The notes under the pieces are model-generated. The model was not told the DNA's origin and did no database searches. It worked only from the letters and a program-made list of their open reading frames with translations. A DNA stretch of 64,000 bases from Triops longicaudatus (taxonomy: Eukaryota; Arthropoda; Branchiopoda; Notostraca; Triopsidae). The stretch's first letter is position 1. Each line of letters opens with the position of its first letter. Positions 24,901 through 36,300 of the stretch are shown piece by piece. Position numbers and translations under genes: made by a program. The stretch is taken from contig JAGQDJ010000202.1 in NCBI GenBank assembly GCA_022885665.1, positions 2,046,001-2,110,000 of the forward strand, read 5' to 3'.

Positions 24901-27081
24901 CAGGAAAACTGCTTTCAAATTCACGTTTATTTTCAAAAGGATAGTGAGCTTGAGCATACGGCATAGATCCTGACTCAAACCAGCAGTCAAAAACTTCCGT
25001 AACTCGCTTAAGGGGTGGTTTTCCGGGTCTCGATGAAGGAATTTCAATTTTGTCTACACTAATTTTCGAGTCAGTTAAGATCTAAAATAAATACTCGATT
25101 CTGCATTACGTTTCACGATGTAAGTCTGTCACCGTCACGCCGGAGAGCTCTTTCAGTTCCTCAATTGAGCCTACGCAGATAATTTCTTCACCATCTTGAG
25201 AAACCCACAATGGAATAGGCGTGCCCCAGTAACGGTTTCGGCTGACTGCCCAATCACGTGCATCCCTTAACCAATTCGCGAAACGCTTCTCCTTGACAAA
25301 CTCGGGAACCCTATTTACAGTAAACTTAAAAGGTAATTTCTTACTGCTAAAAAAATTTTTATGATCAATATACTACACACCAGTAAGTTTGCTGATTGTT
25401 CGCCAACAAACGTTGGGACATTTGCTCTACCCGGATGAACCAGGAAGGCACAGCTTTGTAGATAAGGGGCGTATCCGAACGCCAGCAGAAAGGATAACTA
25501 TGTTTGGTTTGTCCCGCATGAACCATACGTTTCTTTTCGGTCAAATGTTTGATAATGTGCTTGTCAGCCTCCTTGACGTGCATACCAAGAAAATCTTGGA
25601 CTGGAGCGACGAAACGACCGCTTTCGTCAACCGGACAAACCATGTCTTGATCCTTCGTAATGACACCTGCGGCTAAACACACCCTGAAATCCTCTTCGCC
25701 GAAATAAGGCGACTGATGGACAATGCCGGTACCGGATTCGTCTGTGACGTACCCGTCGGCGAGAACTTTGAAGGCACCTTGTTTCTTCAACTAATAAATA
25801 AAAAGAGCTGCGTTACAACTTAAATCACTGGATAATTGAAATCAATGTACTCACGTGTGCGAAATAAGGAAACAACGGTTCGTAAGATAAACCTTTCAAG
25901 TTTGAGCCAGGGAACTTGTCCAAAACGGTATATTCTTCCTCGGATTTGTACAAGGCAACCAGACGACTTTCCATGAGAATATACACGTTGCCCGTTGCAG
26001 AGTCTGCAATTTAGGAAAAAATTAATAAATATACATTCTTATTGTGTTTTCCCACTTTAAGTGACGTTTACCTTTAACCTTTACGTAAGTCAAACCAGGG
26101 TTGACGCAAAGAGCCAAATTGCTGGGTAAAGTCCAAGGAGTCGTGGTCCAAGCAAGAAGAGAAGTCTTGGGATCGGAGTCCAAGGGAAAACTCACAATGA
26201 CTATTAAACAAACAGTGCATAAATATACAACACAGTAATTAAAAACATAATTTTACCTAAGTATTAATTTTAATCGCAAAATTTTACCTGCAGGGTCGAT
26301 GACGTCTTTGTAATTTTGGCCCGATTCAAAGTTGGACAAGGGCGTGCTGCAGGCAGTGGAGAATGGCATTACCTTAAAGCCTTTATAGACTAGCCCTTTC
26401 ACGAACAATTGCTTAAACACCCACCATACCGTTTCCATAAACCACGGGTACATAGTCTTGTAATCATTTTCGAAATCTAGAACAAAACCAAAATGCAAAT
26501 TTAGTGTATACGACCTTTGTACTTCATTACCAATCCAACGTCCTACTCGGGTAACAATGGTTTCCCATTCACTCGCGTACCGCATTACAATTTTGCGACA
26601 CTCGGCGTTGTATTTGTCGATTCCCATTTTCGCAACATCTTCGGGACCTTTGATTCCCAAAGTTTTATCGATTTCGTATTCCTACATAAAAAGGGTTTTC
26701 AATCTATATTTAGCATACTTAAAATAGAGAATGTATTCTTAACAACATACCACAGGAAGTCCATGAGTGTCCCAACCGAATCTTCGGTCGACGTGAAATC
26801 CACTTTGGTGGGCATAGCGCGTAACAATGTCTTTGATAGTTCCGGCTAAAATGTGACCATAATGCGGCAAGCCGGTAGCGAAGGGCGGGCCATCGTAAAA
26901 GGTATAACTGGATATTAAATAAGTACGAAATTCACATTTGCGTTTAATGTGCGGGATATTCTTACCGAGGTTTGCCTTTCGATTGGTTTAAACACGTTTT
27001 AAAGGCATTGATTTCCTTCCAAAATTCGAGAATTTTGTCCTCTTCGGCAGCAAAATTTATGCTTTCCGGTACAGGTAGCAT
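21937..27081 (-). CDS. IARS1: Cytosolic isoleucyl-tRNA synthetase
   Basis: This class I synthetase charges tRNA-Ile and edits valine in the cytosol. Twenty exons in order: 27081-26966, 26907-26751, 26681-26531, 26476-26288, 26200-26072, 26003-25855, 25790-25381, 25310-25110, 25058-24861, 24801-24663, 24609-24433, 24349-23940, 23870-23768, 23712-23494, 23399-23241, 23061-22783, 22731-22637, 22576-22468, 22406-22234, 22162-21937. All phases agree and give about 1,262 residues, the human IARS1 length. The HIGH motif is HYGHIL, preceded by YDGPPFATGLP; FGWDTHGLPVEYEID follows. The CP1 editing domain has GTGIVHQSPYFGEEDF. The KMSKS loop is intact (DGQKMSKSKKNFPDP). Eukaryotic C-terminal extensions are present. 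Confidence 0.97.
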
Positions 27082-27268
27082 AATTTCGCCTGTGATGTTT
27101 GGGCCTGTTCAGATAACGCAAAAAACGCAACTGCGGGGTGGTCACCAAATTTCAAGAAAAATTGTATTTTGGCTGATGTAAAGGCAACGCACGGAAAACA
27201 AGACACGATATGCCGGGTGAGAAAAATCAAAGGAGAAGAAATGGGAGGATGATATCACTACGCTCCTT

Positions 27269-27278
27269 CCGCCATCTA
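27269..27278 (+). promoter_or_regulatory. CCGCCATCT motif in the IleRS upstream region
   Basis: CCGCCATCT lies about 190 bases upstream of the IleRS ATG and on the other strand reads AGATGGCGG. This resembles the YY1/Pleiohomeotic core found in promoters of housekeeping and translation genes. It is also 80-90 bases beyond the BRICK1 stop. Motif resemblance only. Confidence 0.25.
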
Positions 27279-27356
27279 TTTAAAATTGCGGAACTGCCAT
27301 AATGTATGATAAGAAAATTGCTCATTGATAGATGATAAATCCGGAAAATTATACAA

Positions 27357-27712
27357 CTAGTTCAAGGTTTCTCCTTTCGTGACCTGTAAAAAAAGAAAAA
27401 AAAGCCATATAACATGCTAAACATGCGTTACAGATATAAGATAAAAATTTCTACCCGAGCTTCTAAATAATCCACTTTTCGTTCTAAAGCTGTGAGTTGT
27501 TCGTTTAAAGTTGCCAAACGTGATCTACAAGAGGTGTCTGTAAAAACATAATTATTAATCGTTATACGTGACAGAAAAAATAACGTATTACCGAAGGAGT
27601 TCAAAAAGTCGGTCATTTTCTTGATGCTGCTGGTGATAACTTCAATAAACTCCCGATTAGCCCAGTCTTGCTGTGTTTGTTTCTGAATTGTCTCCTTTAG
27701 CACAGTGGACAT
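27357..27712 (-). CDS. brk1: BRICK1 (HSPC300), WAVE/SCAR complex subunit
   Basis: BRICK1 is the smallest subunit of the WAVE regulatory complex, which relays Rac signals to Arp2/3. Three exons, 27712-27592, 27537-27455 and 27383-27357, give 76 residues (human 75). The protein is nearly all coiled coil, with QQDWANREFIEVITSSIKK, then SCRSRLATLNEQLTALERKV, and the exact family C-terminus VTKGETLN. The last exon encodes only eight residues. Its stop lies 275 bases upstream of the IleRS ATG on the same strand, a close but ordinary spacing. Confidence 0.97.
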
Positions 27713-28546
27713 CTTACAACGTTTTCTGTGATATTTTTAAACTACCGGTCTCGTCATAAACACAATATTTTTTCCTTCCTATTTTCGATAGGCGTGTCCG
27801 TTTTTTGTTGACAAAGCTCGCTAAGCATCAGCAGTGCCACCTGAAACTTGTATCTCTTAACTAAGCGAGGAATGATTTCTGGTGATTTTAAAGTTACTCC
27901 GAGATACTTCCGTAAATCGATGTAGGTGAAGGAACAGGCTCTGCTGAATAACGAAATTGGCCAATATTGAAATAAGACTTATAAACAGGTTTCAAATGAG
28001 AACTCGTATTTGATAGGTGAGGTTGCCGGATTCTCAAGATCGGTTTATAGAGGCTTGATTGTACGAGTACGTAGCTTGTGAGTTGCCTTAAAAGTAGAAA
28101 GTGAAACAATATCAGGCAAATCCATGCGGATATTGCGAAATCTCATTTCCGTCGACATTAATACACTCAGAGGAAAACATGGTCTTTTGAAATTCAATGA
28201 ATTTCTGCAATCTTTTTGAGAATGATTCATTCGAGCTGTGCCTTGCGATTCTTCGCGCTTCACAAAACGAGCTAACATATTTCGTTGGGGTAACTGCAAC
28301 GATCTTGTGAATAGATTTGTTAAAATTGTCGAGTTCAAATTTGAAGTCACACTTTGGAAACTACCAATATTTTTTATCGAATGTAATCAAACAAACAAGA
28401 CACGGAAAATATCAACACTAAAACTCCTAGTAAATATTACAACAGTAACACCGACTTGCACTTTTTTTAAATTAACATTTTTATTTGAACAGTCAAAATA
28501 AAACAATGGCTTTAAAGCGCAGCAAACAACGTGATACATCTTTAAC
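27713..28546. other. Region between BRICK1 and the serine protease
   Basis: It should hold the BRICK1 promoter and the protease 3' UTR. Open frames on both strands at 27894-28350 carry no recognised motif and overlap each other; I do not call a gene. Confidence 0.45.
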
Positions 28547-29687
28547 TTAATGGAACGATGATCTGACCGCTTGCAATATCCAATTGGTGTAAGACGAAAC
28601 ACGAGTATAAACTCCCGGACGTTCGACTTCCCCGCATCGAATTCCCCATGAAACAACCCCAATCGCTGCCCATCTTCCATCACCCATTTTCATCATCAAA
28701 GGACCACCAGAATCTCCCTATTGCATCTTTTTATGTCCAAGAACATTGGCCATTACGCGGACTTTACCTGACAAGAATCCGCAGACTTAACTTTCCCACC
28801 GGCACACAGTGTGGTGTCGAAAACGTACTTCTTCATAGCCTCCAAACATTCCTCATTTTTCCAGATAGGTACTTCAACTTCTCGTAACCACGAGCTGGAA
28901 GATCCCAGGAAAGCCACGGTGCCCCAGCCAGCCACAACGGCCGTTCTTTCTTCGAACGAATAATTTGTGGCTGGCGGCAAACATATCCGTTGTACATATG
29001 GCGTGAATGTGACCACATTCTTGAGCCTCAATACTGCGATATCGTGTAAATGACTCTGAGGCTGGTACCCAGAATGCATAATGATCTTGCGCACACCTAA
29101 CCATCCTGAATCCGTGGTATTCGAATTTAAATCGAACTCGCCCAGACGAACCCTAATAGCTTCTGGTCGCAGACTAAGCAAAGCCATAAAGCACATTAGT
29201 CAAAGCCTCATAGTATTTCAAGCAATTTCAAGTCTATTTTTATTAGTACAACAAATTCCTCATTTTACCTATCCGGCTTAAGAATTTATAATCTATCACG
29301 ATATTCGACTATCTTAATGACGAAATGCTTACTTCGCAACGCAATGTGACGCCGTGAGGATATGTCGGTCTGAAATTAATGCACCTGCACAGTACTGTGA
29401 ATTACCGCGATAAAATGCGGCCATCCATGGCCATCTTCCAGGAAAAGATGTGTGTCCTCCCACAATTCTGGTGCCTAATTCAGCCCTAACGCCACAGCCT
29501 AGATTGAAACATTTTTTTACAGACCACAGCAAAAAGAAACCACTTCGTAACGGAGTCGAAAGGTTAATCCTGACAGAGGTCATGCACCATTTTTTCATAA
29601 AAATTGCTTACCACTTGGTATTGTCACAGCTATAATTGTAGGACAACACAGAGCTACTAAGTAGGTACAGGAAATTAACTTCAGCAT
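28547..29687 (-). CDS. Secreted trypsin-like serine protease (S1 family)
   Basis: Four exons, 29687-29612, 29498-29333, 29173-28768 and 28717-28547, give about 272 residues. A signal peptide (about residues 1-20) is followed by a short propeptide with two Cys. The activation site is TR before IVGG. The catalytic triad is complete: LTASHC (His), HDIAVL (Asp) and CQGDSGGP (Ser). Asp six residues before the active Ser (SADSCQGDS) predicts cleavage after Lys or Arg. The C-terminal SWG and RPGVYTRV blocks are normal. There is no clip, LDL or CUB domain, so a digestive or simple haemolymph protease is possible. Neighbours give no clue to its substrate. Confidence 0.93.
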
Positions 29688-30195
29688 TTTTACACCCGGT
29701 TTTGAAGCAGCAATGGCTCGGAATACGATCAAACCGTCCAGATGCACAACACACACACACGCGCTTCCCGTGACGAGAAACCTATGACTTTTACGTGAAC
29801 TGTACAAACTAAGGATCGAGCACGCAGCTATGCAATGAAACGCAGAGTGTAATGGCTCACACAGGCGTCACCTTACTAAATACACAAAGCTCGTATGTCC
29901 TATGCTTCGACGGGTGGGAGGATGAATAGATGTTGCGATCCGATTTTTGCTAGAGTTAAACGCAGTTTCTGACCGTGCCCCCCGAGCACTAATCCGGGAC
30001 GCCCCACCATAGGTGAACCGCTACCTGACCTGCTTTTTTGCCTACTTTCCTCCACATTAAATATGACCTGGGCTACAAGAAAAGAAAGGTCGAAGGTCAG
30101 AAAAAGGTATAGTCGGATGGCTCCAGAGTACAAGAAAAGAACAGAAAAGAGTGGGAAAATGGGGTTTTGAGGTGGTCGGGATCTGCAGGTGGGTT
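29688..30195. other. Region between the protease and YOD1
   Basis: Contains the protease promoter and the YOD1 3' UTR. An exon-like minus-strand frame at about 29908-30066 follows a good polypyrimidine-AG acceptor, but I cannot join it to a gene in phase with support. Confidence 0.4.
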
Positions 30196-31021
30196 TTAAC
30201 TGGGTTCTATTTCACCAAAATTGACATGACCCGTCTCTTTCGCATGCTTCTGCGCTCCGGCTTCGCCCACTAGCTGTACTTGGCACGTTAAGCATTTGAG
30301 TGTAAACCGAACGGTATCGGTATATTGATGGGCGGTACGAGCTTCCGCGGCCAATTCCTCCGCTTGCTTCAACACAGTTGTGTCACTGATGGGGAAAATG
30401 GTTTGAGTTCGTCCACCCTGAAATGCCAACATGAAATTTGCAAATATGACGATTTTTGAGTGCTCAAGTAAATTTACATCGAACAGTTCCATGTAGAGAG
30501 GGTCGTAATGGATACCATCATAAATAAGAAGAATTCGTTGACTGTAATTTTGATCTTCACCAAACCGGTTGACGTTACCAAACTGGGTATTGACTACATC
30601 AATCTCCATTCCATAATAATTGGCAAGTATGGCTAGCTCAATGGCTCCTCCCCATGACTCTTCCTTTAACCAAGGGAAAAAATTTTTACATTAAAAATAC
30701 AGTTCAACGAAATGGAGATCTTAGAAATATACTTTCAAAATCCATTGACAATATTCTTCCGGAGGTCGACCTAATATAGCTTGGCTATATTCTTGTGTAT
30801 TGGAAGAAATCATAGCCGAGACTAACTCTCTCATGTAATAAGATTCCTTGCTGTTGGAGTTGCCTATAATAAAGGAGGATATTATTCTATTGAAAACGAA
30901 ACTCGTAGGTTGATTTACCAGAGAGGCAGAACCCAACACTGGCAAACAGGCAAGAATTGTCAGAAGGAACCACTTTTCGCATTAAAATCCCTGATACATT
31001 GTTGACTGGGGTGCTTTCCAT
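30196..31021 (-). CDS. yod1: YOD1/OTU1 deubiquitinase, lacking the usual N-terminal domain in this model
   Basis: OTU1 removes ubiquitin chains from p97/VCP clients in ER-associated degradation. Exons in order: 31021-30919, 30863-30733, 30663-30478, 30417-30196; about 213 residues, against 348 in human. The catalytic core is complete: PSDNSCLFASVGF with the nucleophile Cys, EYCQWI then ESWGGAIELAIL, and IYDGIHYDPL with the His. The C-terminal C2H2 finger is CLTCQ...HAKETGH, ending NFGEIEPS. The UBX-like domain that binds p97 is missing. The frame stays open upstream of the chosen ATG to a TAG near 31070, so an unseen 5' exon is possible. Confidence 0.93.
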
Positions 31022-33390
31022 TTTGCTATTTACGTATACAGCATAACAAGTAATCACCGTTGGAAGCAGGAACTAAACCATCAGATCAATACAATGTATA
31101 ACGTAGAACAGAATGGAAGAACTTTATTTTTTATAGAAAGGATTCTGAGCCTAATACCCCCGGCTGGGAAACCTTGCGCATTGTCCAGTCTCCTGCCACT
31201 AGATAACGCTTGTGAATTTCTTGCAAGTTTGTATATCCGAAGTACCCTTATTCGAATATTTGTTTAACCGAATTCCGTGTTGCGAGTTTCTTCTCTGTTT
31301 TTTTATGTTAGGGCCCCTTTCTTTCACATTTGCGGAAAACTAGCCTCTCTTTAATCGTTTGCATAGTTAGAAAAAAATATAGAAAAAAAATAAGTATAAA
31401 TAAATACAGGAAAAGAACTAGGTACAGTTCATGGTTGTCGTTTTCAGTTTGACTTATAATTTTCAACATACATTATTCGTCTTTATGTGTGAACAATAAA
31501 TTTGCCTTTAACGTTTTTCAAATATGTATTTAGGTATTTTCTTGTAATTTTAATTACGTTTGAGGGTGCTACTCGGCTATAATTCATTGCTCTTCGCGGA
31601 AGAGTCGCCTCGGGATACCCAAGTCAGGAGTGTTACAATTTCCTTCGATGACACGGCTTTCTTCTTTTTTGTGTGTGTGAACTGATGACCAACTTTTTTT
31701 TTTTTTTTTTGTGTACGGAAGGTAGAATTAAAAATAATCAAAACTGAGATTTAAAAAATCACAGTTGCAAAGAAAAACTTTGTATGGAGTAAAGAGACTT
31801 GTCGCAATGCAACAAATGAACGAATGTTACAATTTGAGTCGCTTCAGTAACTTCGAAGATATTGACACTTTATTAGACAACCGTGTGTGTGACCACTGTT
31901 ACGCTTTTAACAATTCGAATGGCAATTTAAATGGATATTAATATGTGAAGCACGCTTACAGTCTTTTCTCCTTGCTTTCGGAAGTTTGTGTAATGACACA
32001 TTACCTTATAATAAAGGAGCTCTTGTTCTTAAGATCTCGTTCGCTTTTTTTCTGGAGGATGTAGGGGTCTTTTTACGAGGAAACACGCATCAAAGATTTC
32101 GGTTCGGACGAAAGCTTTGCGCAAAATTTGTCTGGATATGTAAGCACTCTTCTATGTTTACCAATATGGGGAAAAAAAAATCGGGGGTTGTTCAAACACT
32201 CTAACCCCTCCATATACAGTGGTGATGTATTCGCACCCGATCATCGTTTTTCTTATAAGCGCAACAATATTATCTCTCACCCAACTCTTTGTGGTTTAAG
32301 TTACGACGAAAATGATGTAGTGGAGAAAACTCATTTATCGATATATGGACGAATATTGCTCCTCAAGCTTTTTTATATTTTGGAACCTGACTGAGCAGAT
32401 TATAACTTTTTTTATTTGCATTTACCTGGACTAGCTAAAAATCACGTATAAACACGGGAAAGGTTTCCAGAAATGTTCGGAAAACACATTCTTAAATTAA
32501 ATTAAGAAAATATGTCGCGAGTCAAACGGAATTTGAAACGTTCATTAATAGCCGCATAAGACATTGCGGTTCAGTTGGTGAACATCCTTGTGAAACTTCT
32601 TTTTTTGTCAGTCTTTCCTGTTCTGCAGGAAACGTGTATATACAAGAATTTGTATTGTTGCTGAAAATCGTTCTTTCTACTTATACGGCATGCCGAAACT
32701 AAAGCGTGGTGTTTCATTTCATGCTACTTACTGCCCTTCGCCGGGCAGTTGGCCACTGTTGAACTGTGGACAATGTGCTGATCTGTCAGTAAACCTGAGC
32801 TCTGCCAGGCTCTTTTTACGCCCTTTTCTTTACAAACTTGCCTTGCCAGCAGAAATAACGAATTGTCTTAAGACAGCTCTCTTGTGTTCAATTTGCATTT
32901 CGAACTCCGCTACGGTAACGACTGGATCTCGAGCACTGCAACCGCTTGCCCAAAGTAAGCCGAGTATATCGTTTTCTTCTACACTGGTTTCTGTCCTTTG
33001 TGATGTGTTATTTCAAACTAGTGTGCTTTTATGCATTCACTAGTTAAATAGCACATCATTAGAGACGGATTCCGCCCACAACTAGTGCGTTTTTTCGTCC
33101 ACTGCGACTCTGTACCTTGAACCTCAATTATCCGGCAGTTTTTCCTACCGAACGTTTTAACTTTTCCTTTCATTTTCCAATTTCTGGTCTATTGAGGCTT
33201 AGAAAATTGCACTGTGTGCTTTAAATTCGGAAAGTATTAATTCTTTTAGCAAAGAATACCAGTTTTGGCTTTCATTACTTATATTTGGTGTCTGTTAAGA
33301 AAAGAAATACAAAATCTACCGCATACAATATGAATTTAAGGAGAACCTAAGCTACAACACGAATAATGGTGCCAAACAAAATAGCAATTA
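31022..33390. other. Gene-poor stretch between YOD1 and Brahma
   Basis: A T17 run lies at 31694-31710. The largest open frames, on the plus strand at 31986-32394 and 32690-33043, have no family motif, no splice support and skewed Ser/Leu content; I do not call them genes. The missing first exon(s) of YOD1, if real, would lie here. Confidence 0.4.
31694..31710. repeat. T17 homopolymer
   Basis: Seventeen T in a row within the intergenic stretch. Simple repeat, length uncertain. Confidence 0.6.
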
Positions 33391-36300
33391 TTAGCGTACA
33401 CGGCGATTAGGTGCGGGTGACGAAACGCGTGACGAGCTACGCGAGCTGGCCTTCTCCCCGACTTCGTCAGCGTCATCTTCTTCATCATCGTCGTCTTGAT
33501 CACTGCCATACTTGCGTCCCTTCGACTTTCTTCGCGACTTGCCTCCTTCGCTTTTCCGCCCTTTTAGCTTGATTTTCATCTTCATGGTAGAGCTTGAGTT
33601 ATCTTCGGAATCTGAGTCGCCATCGTCATACTCGCCATCTATACCAAACACACCAACGTTATTTCCCGTCCAGAGAAACTATTCGACAAATATTACCTTT
33701 CTCATCTATATCATCGTCCCCGTCATCGCCATCCACTTCCAGTTTCTGCCTCGCGTTCGTAAATATAGACTGAAGGACAATCGAGTCTTCATAAATAAGG
33801 GACGATTCTTCATTGTAGGTCTGTGCGTTCTTGCAAAGGAGCATGAAATCCCTTTCTAGGTCATCCAAGTCTTGATACTGGCAGAAACAACGATTATTAC
33901 AAATGCTTTACCATTAACGACTTCTGAAAGAAATTAACTTACTCTATCTGTATTAATTCGGTTCATGATCTTACGGATATCCAAGGGTTTCTTGATAATA
34001 TCATAGTAATCCGGCAGCTCGCGTTTCGTCGGTAACTTCATGAACGGCTGACTCAACACTCGTCCCTCACTAACAAGCAAAATACCATTGCACTTTCAAA
34101 CATACAAATAAATACCCGAATAAATATAAATAGCACGACAACCTACAACAGACACAACTATACATACAACTATATACTGCAGTACAAAGCTACACAGAAA
34201 AATAACAAAACTAAAACTAATAAGTCACGACAAAAGGCGAAAGTGTTATTATAATTTTTTCCCTAGAAATAAACAAATAAATTTAACAAATAATACGCAT
34301 ATTTCCGTAGATTAAAAGAGTAAAAAGCAGTAACGAAAACCGAAGTTAATATACTAATCTTTGAGCTTTAGCAACCAAGCTATGTGAACACAAATTCACT
34401 ATTGTAGCAACGTACGCAGAATGAGTTGATAACTTACGCATCGGCATGCCGAATAACTGTATGCATCAATTTCTTCATCTTCTTCTTGAGTTTGGGCGTC
34501 ACGCTGCACTTTTCAGCCGGTGGGCGTCCCCTTCTTCGTTTTATCTGGGGCTCTTCGTCATCGTCAACGTCTTCTGTGCGACGTTTTCGCCGTCCGCTGC
34601 TTCCACCAGCGCTCTTACGCCTAGGTTTCACATCTTCGTCATCGTCATCCAATACACCACTAGGTCCGGCTACGTCGTCATCTTCAGCCTATGAAATCAA
34701 ATACATGTACTTCTTCCGATTCTAGAAAACACAAATCTGAACTTACGCCAATGGCTCTCAGCCAATCACGGTCGTTCAAACTATCCCTGTAATCAACTTC
34801 TTTGCGTTGTCGGTTACCACGCCCGAAGAATCGCTCTTCCTCTTCCTCACACGTTAACCTTTCGACATCCTCTTCGTTCTTAGCAAGCCACTCGGGCAAT
34901 TCAGTTTCTTCCATCAAACGTGGCTTCCTGGCGGTCCCCAACTTGGCCTCTTCGCGACGACGCTCCAAATCCATCCGCTGGTACAGCTCAAATTCTGCTT
35001 CGCTACGTGCAATCATCTGATTCACCGTCTCATTATCCGGTACTTCATTTTCCTCCTGTCACAATTGAAATTCGGATTTTCAGAATCACCGATAAAAAAA
35101 TATAAAACGCAACTGTTAACCTAAATAAGCAAAATAAACTAACAAAATCACTTTATAAATAAATAATAATAATAATAAAATAGGTAAAATACAAACGCAG
35201 AAATAAACCAAATATATACATGGTTATAAAAACAAAATATAAGACAATAAATGAAAACAAAACATTAATTAACTATAAAATATGTAAATTTTTGTAAAGA
35301 TAAATGTCAAAATAATGAAAATGAAGAACTATTTTCAAAATACGAAAATTACCTCTTCTTCCATCTCATCCGAATGGAGAATGGTTTGCAAAAACTGGCG
35401 ACGTTCCATGCCAGTACTTTTCTGGTCAAACATACCGGCTTGGATAACCTTTTCGTCCATGTTTAGCTTGTATCTGGCAGCAGCCAAGATACGTTCTTCA
35501 ACGGATCCGACAGTCATAAGCCGCAAGACTCGGACTTCGTTTTGCTGACCGATACGATGGGCACGATCTTGGGCCTGCAAATCTTGATGAGGATTCCAAT
35601 CGGAGTCAAAGATGACGACAGTGTCGGCGGCTTGCAAGTTCAAACCGAGACCACCAGCGCGGGTGGAGAGCAAGAAGAGGAAATAGGGCGATGCGGGGTC
35701 GTTGAATTTTTTCAACAAATCTCCACGATCCTCTGCTTTGGTGGTACCATCTAAACGCAGGTACTTAAAACCTCGCCAGTTCAGATAATCTTCCATAATT
35801 GTCATGAGTTGTGTCATTTGACAGAAAAGCAACACGCGATGGTTGCACTGTTTCAGTTTAGGCAAAATTCGGTCCAAAAGCTCGAATTTTCCTGACGTTC
35901 GGTACAAGTCCGGTCTGAAAATAAAATAAAAAAATCACGACTTCTTATTCACACATCAATATGTGACTTAAGCGATTAAAAATTATACTTAAAATTATTC
36001 AAGGCATTCATTATTAAAACTTAAAATATTTTGTCTTACCCAGTAACTATGCCATTGCCTCCAATGTGTTCGCAATACGCTTCTTCGATATGTTGGAACA
36101 TAAAAGGATGGTTACAGAGTTTTCTCAGCTGCATGATGGTGTTCATTAGAGCCTTGGCTCCACCCTTGCCTTGTTTGCCCTTTTCAGATCCGTCCGTCAA
36201 CAAAACGCCCTTACTTTGCATGTGCCTAAAAAATAGAATGTTAAAAACTAGAAATAATGGAAAATATTAAGTTACCTATAGAGGATACGCTGCAAGCCAG

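Noticed and set aside
32690..33043. 117-codon plus-strand open frame between YOD1 and Brahma
   Set aside because: Ser/Leu-rich translation with no recognisable domain; no splice partners in phase nearby.
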